A stretch of 64,000 nt of DNA from contig NC_092087.1 in NCBI RefSeq assembly GCF_045679555.1, positions 22,158,925 to 22,222,924 on the forward strand. The letters run 5' to 3'. Both the position numbers and the translations under genes were made by a program. Below, piece by piece: positions 14,326 through 27,100 of the stretch. Origin of the DNA: Salvelinus alpinus. Lineage: Eukaryota > Chordata > Actinopteri > Salmoniformes > Salmonidae. The first letter of the stretch is position 1, and each line of letters begins with the position of its first letter. Below the pieces are notes generated by a model. The model had not been told where the DNA came from and searched no databases. It saw only the letters and a program-made list of their open reading frames with translations.

Positions 14326-15059
14326 GGGTCCTCAGAGAATCCTGACGGGTTGCATCCCTGCCTGGTATGGCAACTGCTCGGCCTCCGACCGCAAGGCACT
14401 ACAGAGGGTAGTGCGTACAGCCCAGTACATCATTGGGGCCAAGCTTCCTGCCATCCAGGACCTATATACCAGGCGGAGTCAGAGGAAGGCCCTAAAAATT
14501 GTCAAGGACTTCAGCCACCCTAGTCATAGACTGTTCTCGGCAAGCGGTACCGGAGCGCCAAGTCTAGGTCCAAGAGGCTAAATAGGTCCAAGAGGCTAAA
14601 TAGCTTCTACCCCAAGCCATAAGACTCCTGAATAGCTAATCAAATGGCTACCCAGACTATTTGCATTCCCCCCCCAGAACGCTGCTGCTACTCTCTGTTA
14701 TTATCTATGCATAGTCACTTTAATAACTCTACCTACAAGTACATATTACCTCAATTACCTCGACACCGGTGCCCCCGCACATTGACATTGACTCTGTCCC
14801 GGTACCCCCTGTATATAGCCCCGCTATTGTTATTTACTGCTGCTCTTTAATATTTGTTATTCTTCTCTCTTACTTGTTTTTTTGTTCTGTTTTTTTAGGT
14901 ATTTTCTTAAAACTGCATTGTTGGTTAAGTAAGCATTTCACTGTAAGGTCTACACCTGTTGTATTCGGCGCATGTGACAAATACAATTTGATTTGATGTT
15001 ACAAGCTAAAATATTGTAATCAGATTACAGATACAGATTTTGAAAAACTAGATGATTAC

Positions 15060-15110
15060 TAGTTTGCCTTAGCAGCAGCTAATGGGGATCCATAATAAAT
15101 ACAAATACTT
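15060..15110 (+). repeat. LINE 3' tail remnant
   Basis: The string CAGCTAATGGGGATCCATAA followed by an AATAAATAC run matches the 3' end seen at about 41510-41550 in another LINE copy here. Too short for a family call. Confidence 0.5.
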
Positions 15111-15184
15111 TTAAATTCAGAAAGAATGTTTGCGAAAAAATACAATGACACCTTTCTGTTTTCTCAATGACATGGTACTCTCTG

Positions 15185-15490
15185 GTACTTTTGTATACTT
15201 TTTAGACAGTTGTCCCATCGCGCACTAGCGACTCCTGTGGCGGACCGGGCGCAGTACACGCTGACCTGACACGTTCGCCAGGTGTACAGTGTTTCCTCCG
15301 ACACATTGGTGTGGCTGACTTCCGGGTTAAATGGGCATTGTGCCAAGAAGCAGTGCGGCTTGGTTGGGTTGTGTTTCGGAGGACGCACGGCTCTCGACCT
15401 TCGCCTCTCCTGAGTCCGTACGAGAGTTGCAGCGATGAGACAAGACTATACCTACCAATTGGATACCACGAAATTGGGGAGGTACATTTT
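15185..15490 (+). repeat. SINE, head-truncated copy of the tRNA-Leu-headed family
   Basis: The body (cgcactagcgactcctgtgg onward) and the tail (CAATTGGATACCACGAAATT) match the complete copy at 37708-38211 in opposite orientation. The tRNA-like head is missing. Confidence 0.8.
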
Positions 15491-18400
15491 TGGGGGGGGG
15501 GAATAAAGGTAAGGTAATAAAGGTAATATAGGTAAGGAAAAACCCTGGCTATAGGCTACAGGAAATATATAGGACAAAACAAAGGAAGATGCTAGGAGTT
15601 AGACAATGGTTATGGTGATAAAGATGAGCTGTGGAGGGAAACATGCGTATTAAAACATGAACTGTACTGTGAGCGCAGGCAGGCAGCCCCTGTGCAGCAT
15701 GCAAACCAGCCAGGAGTTTAATATTTAATTCCAGGGGGATGGACACAAGGTCAAGGCTGCAGGGTAGGGCAGGCCTCTCTCTCTCTCTCTACCATGTTCA
15801 CTCTCACAACACCACGTATCCTTACAAACTTAGCTTATTATATGATAATATTCACAAGCTGTATAGCCCCACCACTGCAGGTCAGGCAAAAACCCATACA
15901 CAGCTCAGTTAACAAATTGTCTGTCCAAATACCTATTAATTTGCATATTTAGTGCATACTACTTTAAATAATGTGATATAGGCTACTTCTGTATGTCATT
16001 GCCAAAGGGAAATCCTTTGTTATTCATAGCAACCCGATACCTTGATACTATTATGATGTTGATGCTAGAAGCAGACACAGAACAGCAGCTGAAATGTGAC
16101 CTCGGCTCCAGTGCAGACAGACAGGGTAGGATCCAGTGACACAGTCACTCCTGGTAGTGGCTACAACCATTATTTACACAGCTGCTGGCTGCTTCTGTCA
16201 TGAACTGTTAAATGACACAAACTCACTTCAACAGATATGCTACATATACACTAATAAGTAACCAATTTTTTAAAGTAACATTCTCTGACCAGCATCCTTT
16301 TTTTAGACGAGATCTCTCTCATAAGTAAGCATTCCTGTATCACACAGATGTCTTTAAAATACCAGCTCTCTTCTGTAGCTGTGCCACATTTTCTCTGTGT
16401 TCGTTCACGTTACTTTCTTCACCTGACTTAATTCTGATAATAATAGTGTAGTAATGTATGCACTATTCCCAGAGGACAGTTAGGGAGACTAAACCATTAC
16501 CATAACATAAGGGGTGGAGGATAGAAAGTTAACAAGAGAACTGAGGAAATGCCCACAACTGGGAAGGAACTTCAATTGAAAATGAGTTTGAAATACATAT
16601 CTTAGCATATGCATTTTGGCCAAAAATAAGTTTACCATTTAGTTAATTCTATAGTCATTTTAATTTGCTTACCCCTCAAAATGTCCAATGTTGGTTTTGC
16701 CCGAGATAGGTGAGTCAAGGGGCTCCAAGAGAAAGTAGGCATATGCTTGTTCTGGCTCTAGCTGTTCTCCCTGTATCACTACAATATAATTATTTCCTAA
16801 TCTAAAGAATGAAGATCATAAAAGACATGAAGTCAAAAAGAGCTAATTGGTGCACTAAAAGTCATGTTTTTAGTCAGCAGAAGGAGGGAAGCCATTTTGT
16901 TAGTAAATACAGTCCTCGGGATGTATTATGGTCTGGTCTGTCTGCCTCATTCAACAAGCTGCACCTGAACAGCCAGCCATCAGCTGGATCCTGTGGAGGG
17001 TTTATGGAGGGTTGGAGGGTCAGGTGACATTCCAATATGATCTCTTCTCACTCTTTGTACCTCCCTGAACTACTGATCATAACATGCTTATCAGCACAGC
17101 CCTGGGTAGTTTAGCACATGGGGGCTAATCCTATGGCAAGCCCAGTATTCCCATTTTGAAACCCTTCCCTCTGCCCTTGATGGCTCGCTCCCCTATGTCG
17201 ATCTGAAACAACTGTACAGGAGAAAGCAATCCAGTGATTCCTCCCCCTACTAGATATCTGGTAGGTTCAAAGTAGAAGAGTATGGAACGTGTCCCTATGT
17301 CCAGGGAGATAATTAATATACTGTTTTCCCATGATCCATAATACATGAAGGGATCTCTATGTATTCCAAATCAAATGTTATGTCACATGCACCAAATACA
17401 TCGGGTATAGACTTTACCGTGAAATGCTTGCTTACGAGCCCTTTAACAACGCACAGTTAAAAAAAAATAATCCAAAGAAGGCCTTGAAGTGAAAAATGTT
17501 GTCCTCGTAATCGCCAGCGCTTGATATTGGTTCAAAAAAATCTTGACACATCACAATGTGTATGATACAAGGTATACCACTTTGTGCACTTTCACCTATC
17601 CAACTGAGACTGGGTCAGTTTGGGTGTGACCCAAGGAGATCCTTGAGTAGATCCTTATGTCCAGCAGCTTATAAGTACTTTCATGGAACATCAAGCAAGT
17701 TGCTCGAATCCTATCAGTCCGTGTCAGTTGGACATAAATGGCATGGACACGGTGTCTCGTTGGCGTAACAGACAATTATGTTTGTTTCCACCTGTGTCTG
17801 AAAACTCCCTTTCCACGCCGTGAAGTGGAATTGACTGTACATAGAATGCTTTATAGACAAGTAGAATAATCATTCTACCGATTTAACAATGACATGAAGG
17901 CCAAACCAACCTGTAATTCATACATCAAATGAATGACTGGCTCTAGTTAACTTGGGCTTCAAGAAAATAGTGTGCACAAACCATACCCCTATAGACAAGC
18001 ACTCAAAAAGGTTTACTGTCTGCCATCCACTGACTTTCTGACAATTGTTTACTTCACGTTCTGTAACATCCTCTAATTGTCATGCATAATGAACTCAAAG
18101 ACCATGCAAAAAAGATCACTTCTAAAGTGATCCGTACCAAAAATGTAACACTGCATTGGCAACAACGTAGAAAATCCCTTTCTGAGAACAGCAGTGTTTC
18201 TCAGACAGACCAAAGCAACAGCAGTGAATTACCCTGAGGCACTGTCCAGGACAGATTTGGACAAGTCCCTCAGATCCTGGCAGCTCTAGATATCCTTGTT
18301 CAAGAATGTGTTCATAAGTGTTAATACCAGCACTGGTTAAATGAGTGTGGGAACATGCACACCTTACAGACATCATCTCTAATAACTCCACTGTTAAAGC

Positions 18401-20940
18401 TGAAATGATAAACAAAGTAACCATCTTAAAAGTTAAATCTGTAGGATAGTCTTAGACACTAAAAGGGACAGATTACAAAGAAATTGCTTTGGAAAACAAG
18501 CAGTAAAAATTCTACGTTGTAACTGCATTAACTATTGATGGGCCCTGTGTACTTACTGTATGTATATGTATGTTCCATATCATCCTATGCATGTATGCAG
18601 CAACAGCTCGAGGAGATGATACACGTATGTCAGAAAATACTACAAACATACAATTTTGCAGTATTCAGAAAAAAATCTTGAAATCTCCTGGCAATTTAGT
18701 GTTCAACACGATATGGGAAGTCATCAATGTGTCATGATGAAATGTCAAAATGTACGGTATGCTACAACCAGTAGTAATCACAACCCCAAATAGACAGATG
18801 TTTTAGTTTTTCATGTGAGACAGGATTAGAACGCAGTGGGAAGGCAACAAATACATTACCGTGTCAGTAGTGAGGTTGTCAAATAGTATAATTATAAAAA
18901 ATATATATTACTGATTAAAAATTGTAATTCTAACAGCGAGAGACATATGGCCATCACTACCATTCAATTAAACAGGCTAAAACAGCAATAGCCTACACAG
19001 ATGGACACCAACAGTAGGGTTGATGAAGGCATGCATTGCATTTCTTTATTGCGTCAGGACAGACTTTGAATGCACGTTTTGGCTGTAAAGTAATTCTACA
19101 AAATTATATTGCAGAAGGTTACTTGCCTGAAAAGGAACCCAGTGATGAAGATTTGAAATCGCAAATTAACGAAGACGTGCCATGAACTCATGTATTGTGG
19201 CTACAATATTTTCCGTGATGTACACGTCCCTATAATGTTACAACGAAGAGTTCATAGAGCCTATAGAATCCCATCCCTGAGAATATGACTGATGTGTGGT
19301 GAGGTCTCCATGGTGCTGTTCAATGTTGTAAAGCCACGGGAGACTGCCCGATCAAAGCCTCGAGATTATGTTCTTTGAATAAAATGTTACAATGTAGCCT
19401 AGCAATTGCCCATTCGCTATAATTTCCAGATATTGTTCTTCTGCGTATCCAATGTGGCTCCATATTACAATTGAAATTCATCAGCTGCCCTTTTCTCGCG
19501 CGTCTACAACCCCCATCCTCCCTTGCGTCGATGCCTTGCGCTGCGCATCTCAAACAAACGTGAAATCTGTTTTCACGGGAAAGGTTGTCCTACTTGGATA
19601 AGATATATGTTTTTAATAGCATGCTTCATGTCACACAATTACAATTTAACTCATGTTTTAGAATTAAATAAATACCTGCGTTTTGCAAGAATACATGTCC
19701 AAGGCGCTCGTGTCGTCCTGCATTACCGTTTGCTCAATTCACAAACCATGGTCACACCTAATATATAAATTAGTAACGCGCTTCAGCCTTATAAAATAAC
19801 CAAATAGCCTATAGCTAGAAGACCGAGGTAGTTTCTTTCAGTATGGTCATTCACTGCCTCCTGTTGTATCCTCATATTTAAAAATCCTATCCTGAATTAT
19901 TTTTTGTTGTTGAAAAAATGTGCTTGCCTTTTATACAATATAAATTAATTTAATGAATCACAGCCATTTGTTTGGCTAAAATACTTCCCATATTTACATC
20001 GTAAACCACCACTTAATTTGGAAAAATAGGCTTTATTAAAAATCAGCAGAATTTGCTCATTTTACAAACGCATATTTCTCCATGATACCAAACCTTATAA
20101 AGAAACTCAATGGCATAGCAGTGTAAAGTAGAAAGAACACACTAACCAGAGCATAGACTGTAAAAAGAAGGACCAGAACCATAGGAATAGAACTCACAGG
20201 TCATAACAGAATCATTTCAGTGTTTACTTTTTTCAAATGCAGATTTTAATTTCATGTAAAATAAATGTTTTAGAAAACAGCTTTAAAGAGAACTAAGTAC
20301 TAATGCTTCAATTTGAGCACATCTGTATTTTTCAGATGTGTCTATCTGAATAGAGCAACCTCACTGTAGATACTTAACAGAATCTCCATGAGCAGTGAAA
20401 GATATAACATGCTACCGACAGAGTAATTCAAATCAAGCAAGCCGTTTGGCTGTGGTTCTCTTCAGATGATGATTGACAATGGCAATGGGAAGATGACGCT
20501 TATAAGGATTATGACTGTCTCACCCTCTAGAAGAGGTTCTGGAAGCCCTGCTCTCAAAACAACAACATTGGGTTAGATCAGCCAACGGTTGACAGAATGT
20601 GATAATCCCATCCATTTAGGTCTTCATGTGGGACATTGGTTTTACATATTGATTAATTTATAAATCAATGATCTAATCGAACAATGTTCATGTGCTTATG
20701 GTCAAGGTTGAAGGTTGCTTACGTTACCAAGATAAACCACTTATTATCTATCTACATGAGGAAATGTGGATGCACTGTGACCTTCCACACTGAGCACTAA
20801 ACAAGAGAAAAATAAACAGAACACACGGTTCACATTGGGTGTCAGAGAGCGGCTGAAAGCTATAATATCTGTATTCTGTACTAGTGCCTCAATAAACCTG
20901 AAAAGCTATTGCAAAAAAGCAGGCTTTAAACCATAATGAT
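15491..20940. other. 5.4-kb stretch without recognised gene
   Basis: No splice-consistent exon, transposase or reverse-transcriptase segment was found apart from a short LINE tail at 17365-17462. Open frames here are short and show no family motif. It lies downstream of mbd1 and upstream of ccdc120, so regulatory DNA is possible but not demonstrated. Confidence 0.5.
17365..17462 (-). repeat. L2-like LINE 3' tail fragment
   Basis: The reverse complement matches the 3' end of the LINE at 14900-14997, including the segment for the acatgcaccaaataca and gtgaaatgcttgcttac strings. Orphan tail of about 100 bp. Confidence 0.75.
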
Positions 20941-21156
20941 TTGTACATTTATTTGTAAGATATACTTACGAAAAGGGCAATAAAACATCCCGTTTCAAAA
21001 TGTCTTACATTTAATTGCAAAGTCCAGTGGTAAGTGTGTAAACCAGTTCTGGTTGTCCATCCCCAGCAAAGACTTGAGATGTTTTGTGAGAGCAGAGGTG
21101 TGATGCTGTGTGTACTGTGGCCATTTCTTCGTTTTCTCCTGCGGCACCAAATGTTC
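20940..21156 (-). other. mbd1: mbd1 3' UTR, probable
   Basis: It follows the mbd1 stop codon at 21157-21159 on the minus strand. An AATAAA on that strand (CAAATAAATG near 20950) is a plausible poly(A) signal. The transcript end was not established. Confidence 0.45.
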
Positions 21157-24100
21157 TTAATAGCTACAGGATAAGGCCTTACACTTCGGACAGTGCTCTG
21201 TTTCTTTAAGTACCAGAAAGTCACAGGTCGATGCCCGCTCAATGATGATTGGAGCCTGGCTGAATGGCTGCTCCTTGTTCGGGACCCCCTGGCACACATT
21301 GTACTTCTCCAGATCTAGCAGCAGGTTCACTACCTGGGGCACAGAGGTCAGGCCAGATGGGTGAGCTTCATACAGTGGGTGGGTGAGGAGCAGCTGCTGG
21401 CCCTGTACACAGATCTGATAGCAGAAGCCTAGATCAATCTGGACAGTTGTGTCCACCATGTGGGAGAGCTTGGAGCACTGCAGTAGCTGTAGCGTCGGAC
21501 CCTCCACCATTATGGCAAACCAGAGTGTGGGGAGTGCAGAGCTGCGCAGGGACTCCAGTAGCTTTAGCAGTTCATGGTCCTGGTCAATCCCACTTGTTCC
21601 TGCACTGTCAGCCAAACTGAAGATCTGAGTGATCTACAGAGAACATAATAGGGGTAACAAAATGCAGTTGGAATCAATTCCACTCCACTCTTACTCCAGT
21701 TAGAGATTTACTTGCACATGTATTTCTAATAGAATATCTTAACATTTTAAATCCAAGCATAATAACTAATACAGAACTTCCTGTAGTCAAACAAAAAGGT
21801 AATTATTAGCCTTAAATATTGGTTACAATGCTGTAAAGTGTACCTATGCACCAAAGCAGGAAGTGGTCACTTACCATAGGTGTGACCTCCTCTACTTCAG
21901 GCTCTCCAGACGGCATTTCTACATCCTTCTCCACACTTAGCCTTCCTCCGTTCATTCCACTCTGTCCATCTGGGGCTGCCAAGGACGTATTCTCACCTGG
22001 AGGTCCACCATATTGCACTGGGGGATCCGCCGGTTTGAACAGTGTGCAATACTGGGCAATAAGAAAGAGAAATACACCATACTCCAGTCTAAAATGTTAA
22101 AAGTTAAACACTGAAGAGCACACTAGCCATAGGTCAAACAATTACTAGAGCTAACCTCTCCTGGATTGTGATTTTATTATACTGCAGTGTAAAACATTGC
22201 ATGCTTAAGAGAATTTCAATAAAGTAAAGAGGAGGGTGACTCACTGCTGGAGAACTTAAATGGTTGAGGATATGCGGGACACGCTCCATAAGCGCATTCT
22301 TTTTGACAATTTCCATCGTCTCTTTATGCACCTGTAAAATATGAGAAATCTGTTGAAATGATTGTGTATTGGAATACTAAGTAAAAAATAACTTAGCACC
22401 GAAAGGTGAATGCCACAAAAGTAAACCTAAACAAAAGCTTAAATTCAATTTGATACTAACCTGGACTGTCGGTAGCTGGTTTCTGAAGTTCTCATCCTGG
22501 GGTATGCTACTGCTGGGAAGCATAGGGCGCCAATGTGCCTACGACAATAACAGACATAAGACAGTGAGAAGAAAGTGGGAGCACATGATTTTAAAAACTT
22601 TGGTATAATTCAGTTTAATGTACACTATATAAATATATACAAAAGTATGTGGACACGCTTCCAAATTAGTGGATTCAGCTAATTTATCCACACCTGTTGC
22701 TGACAGGCGTAAATATAAAAAATGACAACACCGCCATGCAATCTCCATAGACAAACATTGTCAGTAGAATGGCCTTACTGAAGAGGTTAGTGACATTCAA
22801 AGTGGCACCGTTATAGGATGCCTAAGATCCTAAGATCACCATGGACAATGCCAAGCATCGGCTGGAATGGTGTCAAGCTCACCGCCATTGGACTCTGGAG
22901 CAGTGGAAATGTGTTTTCTGGAGTGATGAATCACACTTCACTATCTGGCAGTCCGACAGACAAATCTGAGTTTGGCGGATGCCAGGAGAATGCTACCTGC
23001 CCCAATGCATAGTGCCAACTGTAAAGTTTGGTGGAGGAATAATGGTCTGGGGTTGTTTTTCATGGTATGGGCTAGGCTCCTTAGTTCCAATGAAGGGAAA
23101 TCTTAACCCCACAGCATACAATGACATTTTAGACAATTCTGTGCTTCCAACTTTGTGGCAAGAGTTTGGGGAAGGCCCTTTCCCGTTTCAGCATGACAAT
23201 GCCCCTGTGCATAAAGCGAGATCCATACAGAAATCGATTTTCGAGATCAGTGTGGAAGAACTTGACTGGCCCGCACAGAGCCCTGACCTCAACTCCATCG
23301 AACACCTTCAGGATGAATTGGAATGCCGACTGCGAGCCAGGCCTAATCGCCCAACATCAGTGCCCGACCTCACTAATGCGTTTGTGGCTGAATGGAAGCA
23401 AGTCCCTGCAGCAATGTTCCAACATGAGCAGCAAAGGGAGGGGACCAACTCGATATTAATGCCCAGGATCTTGGAATGAGATGTTCGACGAGCCGGTGTC
23501 CACATACTTTTGGTCATGTAGTGTATGTATCAGTATTTGCATGGAATCCTGTACTCAAGACAATCACAATAATGTGACGATGACGTGGGACAACAACAAA
23601 ATAGGGAAAGGCTATCTCCACATAGCAGAACTCACTGTTTCCATGGAGTGATCATCTTCTACCTGCAGAGGCTCGTCTATATCATCAGTGAACTCCAGGT
23701 CCACTTCCCGCTGCGGTGTTTTACTTTTCTTTGGGGTAGTCTTGCGACTGTATGTAAAGTGAGGTCTAGGCCTGCCAAGCTGCACCCACCCCTCTTCGGA
23801 CCCAAAATCAGTCTGACCCAACTGAAAGGGCAACAAGTGTCTCTGTCAAACACATACATACACATAAGAGCACCATTGAAAACATTGTTAGGAGTCCATT
23901 CATAACATAACAATGAGTATGGCCATTGCTTAATTACAAGGACTAATTCACAAAAGGATTTGCCAAAATGTTTGTCACCCTCAAATGCTGATATGATTGA
24001 CAATCATCTCAACATATGTGAGTAATCAACCCTTACCATGGCCTGTTTCTGGCACTGCCGCAGACGGCACTTCTGTCTCTTCTTATTGCTGCCTCCAAAC

Positions 24101-27100
24101 TTCGGTTTGTCTATGCAGAAATCACAAGTGCCACAGTCCATCCTACTATTACAAGCTTCACACTTCCCACAGGAGCGTCGCTTACGTTTCCTTATCCAAG
24201 CCTGAAAGACAAAAAAAAAAAAACTGATATTAAGAAAAATATATATATATCTGAACTAATACATGTCACTGTCTAGATATCCAATGGACAGATAAAGGAG
24301 CTTGTTGGCCCAAACTGTGACCAACTTCAGATGGAGACCTCCCTAGGGAGAGCATGGTTTTTATATTTGGGGGGGGGGGGGGGTATAATGGGCCAGCAGA
24401 GGGAACTCCTAGATAGAAGTGGGGTAGGACTTATTTCTTGAAGCAGAGCTTACCTCATAGTCAGCATCATCACCATCAAACTCTTCATCGTCATCATCTA
24501 TATCGACATTCACAGAGAAGTCTTCGGGGTCACTGTATTGAGGAGTGGAGTTCTGTGGGAATAAAGAGTAAGATCTGTTCTGCCCTCTCCTTGGGTCTTT
24601 ATTCAATTACATTCATTGTTTCCATTGCATATTCAATTAACAATGAGGTCAGGATTGGAGGAGTATTATTAGAGATGGCTGGGTATTGTTACCTGCAATT
24701 CTCCGCTGTCAATCTGCCCCAAAAAAATATTTATATTCAGTTATGGGAGCTTTTCATGGAGACGTGAGGAGAACATTACAAATAAACTGCGGGAAATGCT
24801 GCTCTTAAATTGAGTAAGCGGAATAGATACTCAATAGCCTCAGCATTTTTCATATACATGCATTCAGATTTGTTATTTACTTTGAAAGACATTAGAATAC
24901 ATTTACATTTAAGTCATTTAGCAGACGCTCTTATCCAGAGCGACTTACAAGTTGGTGCATTCACCTTATGATATCCAGTGGAACAACCACGTTACAATAG
25001 TGCATCTAACTCTTTTAAGGGGGGGGGGGGGGGGGGGGGGGTTAGAAGGATTACTTTATCCTATCCTAGGTATTCCTTAAAGAGGTGGTGTTTCAGGTGT
25101 TTCCGGAAGGTGGTGATTGACTCCGCTGACCTGGCGTCGAATACACTTGGTAATAGGATTCTAGTCAATTACCTTGAAATTCGTCATGGGATGGGGATCC
25201 AACTTTTGGGGACTTTCGGGTTTGTGCTGAAATACAAAACAAATAAAACAAAACAATCAAAATAGGATCACTTATTTCTTCATTCATTGTCCGTCTTTTC
25301 TTCTGTCTTTAACTTAGACTCAGCTGTTCCCTTGTTCATACAGGACACCATTCCTTTGTTTAAATGAGCTACTAAAACACCGCAGGCGTAGACACGACAG
25401 ACAGGCCGGTATCTTGGCGAGACTAAGACGAAGAGAAAAATTGACCGGCACTCCCCTCCATTCTACTGTGAAATGTCCAGTCACTCGAGAATAAGATGGA
25501 GGAGGTTCGTTCGAGAGAGTCTCCTATCAGAGAGATGCAACTGGATCCTGGACTTCCTGACTGGCCGTACCCAGGTGGTGAAGGTAGGCAACTAAAACTC
25601 CACCACACTGACCTTAGACAAGGGGGCATCTCAGAGGTGTGTGCTTAGTCCCCTCTTGTACTCCCTTTTAATCCACAACTGTGTGGCCACACACGACTCC
25701 AACACCATCAAGTTTGCTGACGACACGACAGTGACAGTAATGGAGTGCTGCATCAGATAACCCGGCCTCCAAAATCACCCGAACTCAACCCAATTGAGAT
25801 GGTTAGGGATGAGTTGGACCAGAGTGAAAAGCAGCCAACAAGTGCTCAGCATATGTGGGAACTCCTTCAAGACTGTTGGAAAAACATTCCAGGTGAAGCT
25901 GGTTGAGGGAATGCCAAGAGTGTGCAAAGCTTTCATCAAGGCAAAGGGTGGCTACTTTGAAGAATCTAAAATATATTAAGATTTGTTTAACACTATTTTG
26001 GTTACTACATGATTCCATATGCGTTATTTCATCATTTTGATGTCTTCACCATTATTTTACAATGTAGAAAATAGTAAAAATAAAGAAAAACCCTTGAATG
26101 AGTAGGTGTGTCCAAACTTTTGACTGGTACTGTGTATCTCTCTATTATGCGTGGGAATACTTTGGAACAGATTTCCAAAATTAAAATCACTTGGTGCTAA
26201 TTTACTGGTATTTTTATAGTCTTTGATGTCCAACAATTAAAACTTGGGTCCCAGAAATGTTCCATACGCACAAAAAGCTTCTCTTAAATTCAGTGAACAA
26301 ATGTGGTTACATCACTGTTAAGGAGCATTTCTCTTTCGCCAAGATAATCCATCCACCTGACAGGTGTGGCATTTCAAGAAGCTGATTAAACAGCATACTC
26401 ATTACACAAGTGCAACCTGTGCTGGGGACAATAAAAGGCCACTAAAATGTGCAGTTTTGTCACAGCACAATGTCACAGATGTCTGAAGTTGAAGGAGCGT
26501 GCAATTTGCATGCTGACTGCAGGAATGTCCAGCAGAGCTGTTGCCAGAGAATTGAATGTTAATTTCTCTACCATAAGCCGCCTCCAACATTTTAGAGAAT
26601 TTGGCAGTACGTCTAACCGGCCTCACAACCGCAGACCACGTGTATGGCGTCATGTGGACGAGCGGTTTGCTGATGTCAACGTTGTGAACAGTGTCCCATG
26701 GTGGCAGTGGGGTTATGGTATGGGCAAGCATAAGCTACGGACAACGAACACAATTTCATTTTATCGATGACAATTTGAATGCACAGAAATAACGTGACGA
26801 GATCCTGAGGCCCATAGTCGTGTCATTCATCCGCCGCTATACCTTCATGTTTCAGCATGATTATGCATGGCCCCATGTCGCAAGGATATATACACAATTC
26901 CTGGATGCTGAGAATGTCCCAGTTCTTCCACGGCCTGCATACTCACCAGACATGTCGCTCTTTGAGCATATTTGGGATACGCTGTCGTACACGTCGATCC
27001 AGAGTGTTCCAGTTCCCGCTCTTGTCCAGCAACTTCGCACAGCTTCTGAAGAGGAGTGGGACAACATTCCACAGGCCACAATGAACAGCCTGATCAACTC

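Noticed and set aside
18122-18424. 100-codon minus-strand ORF in the 15.5-20.9 kb gap
   Set aside because: No splice-site context, no family motif, and composition of chance ORF.
15491-20940. Possible hidden gene between ccdc120 and mbd1
   Set aside because: Searched both strands for splice-bounded conserved segments; none convinced.
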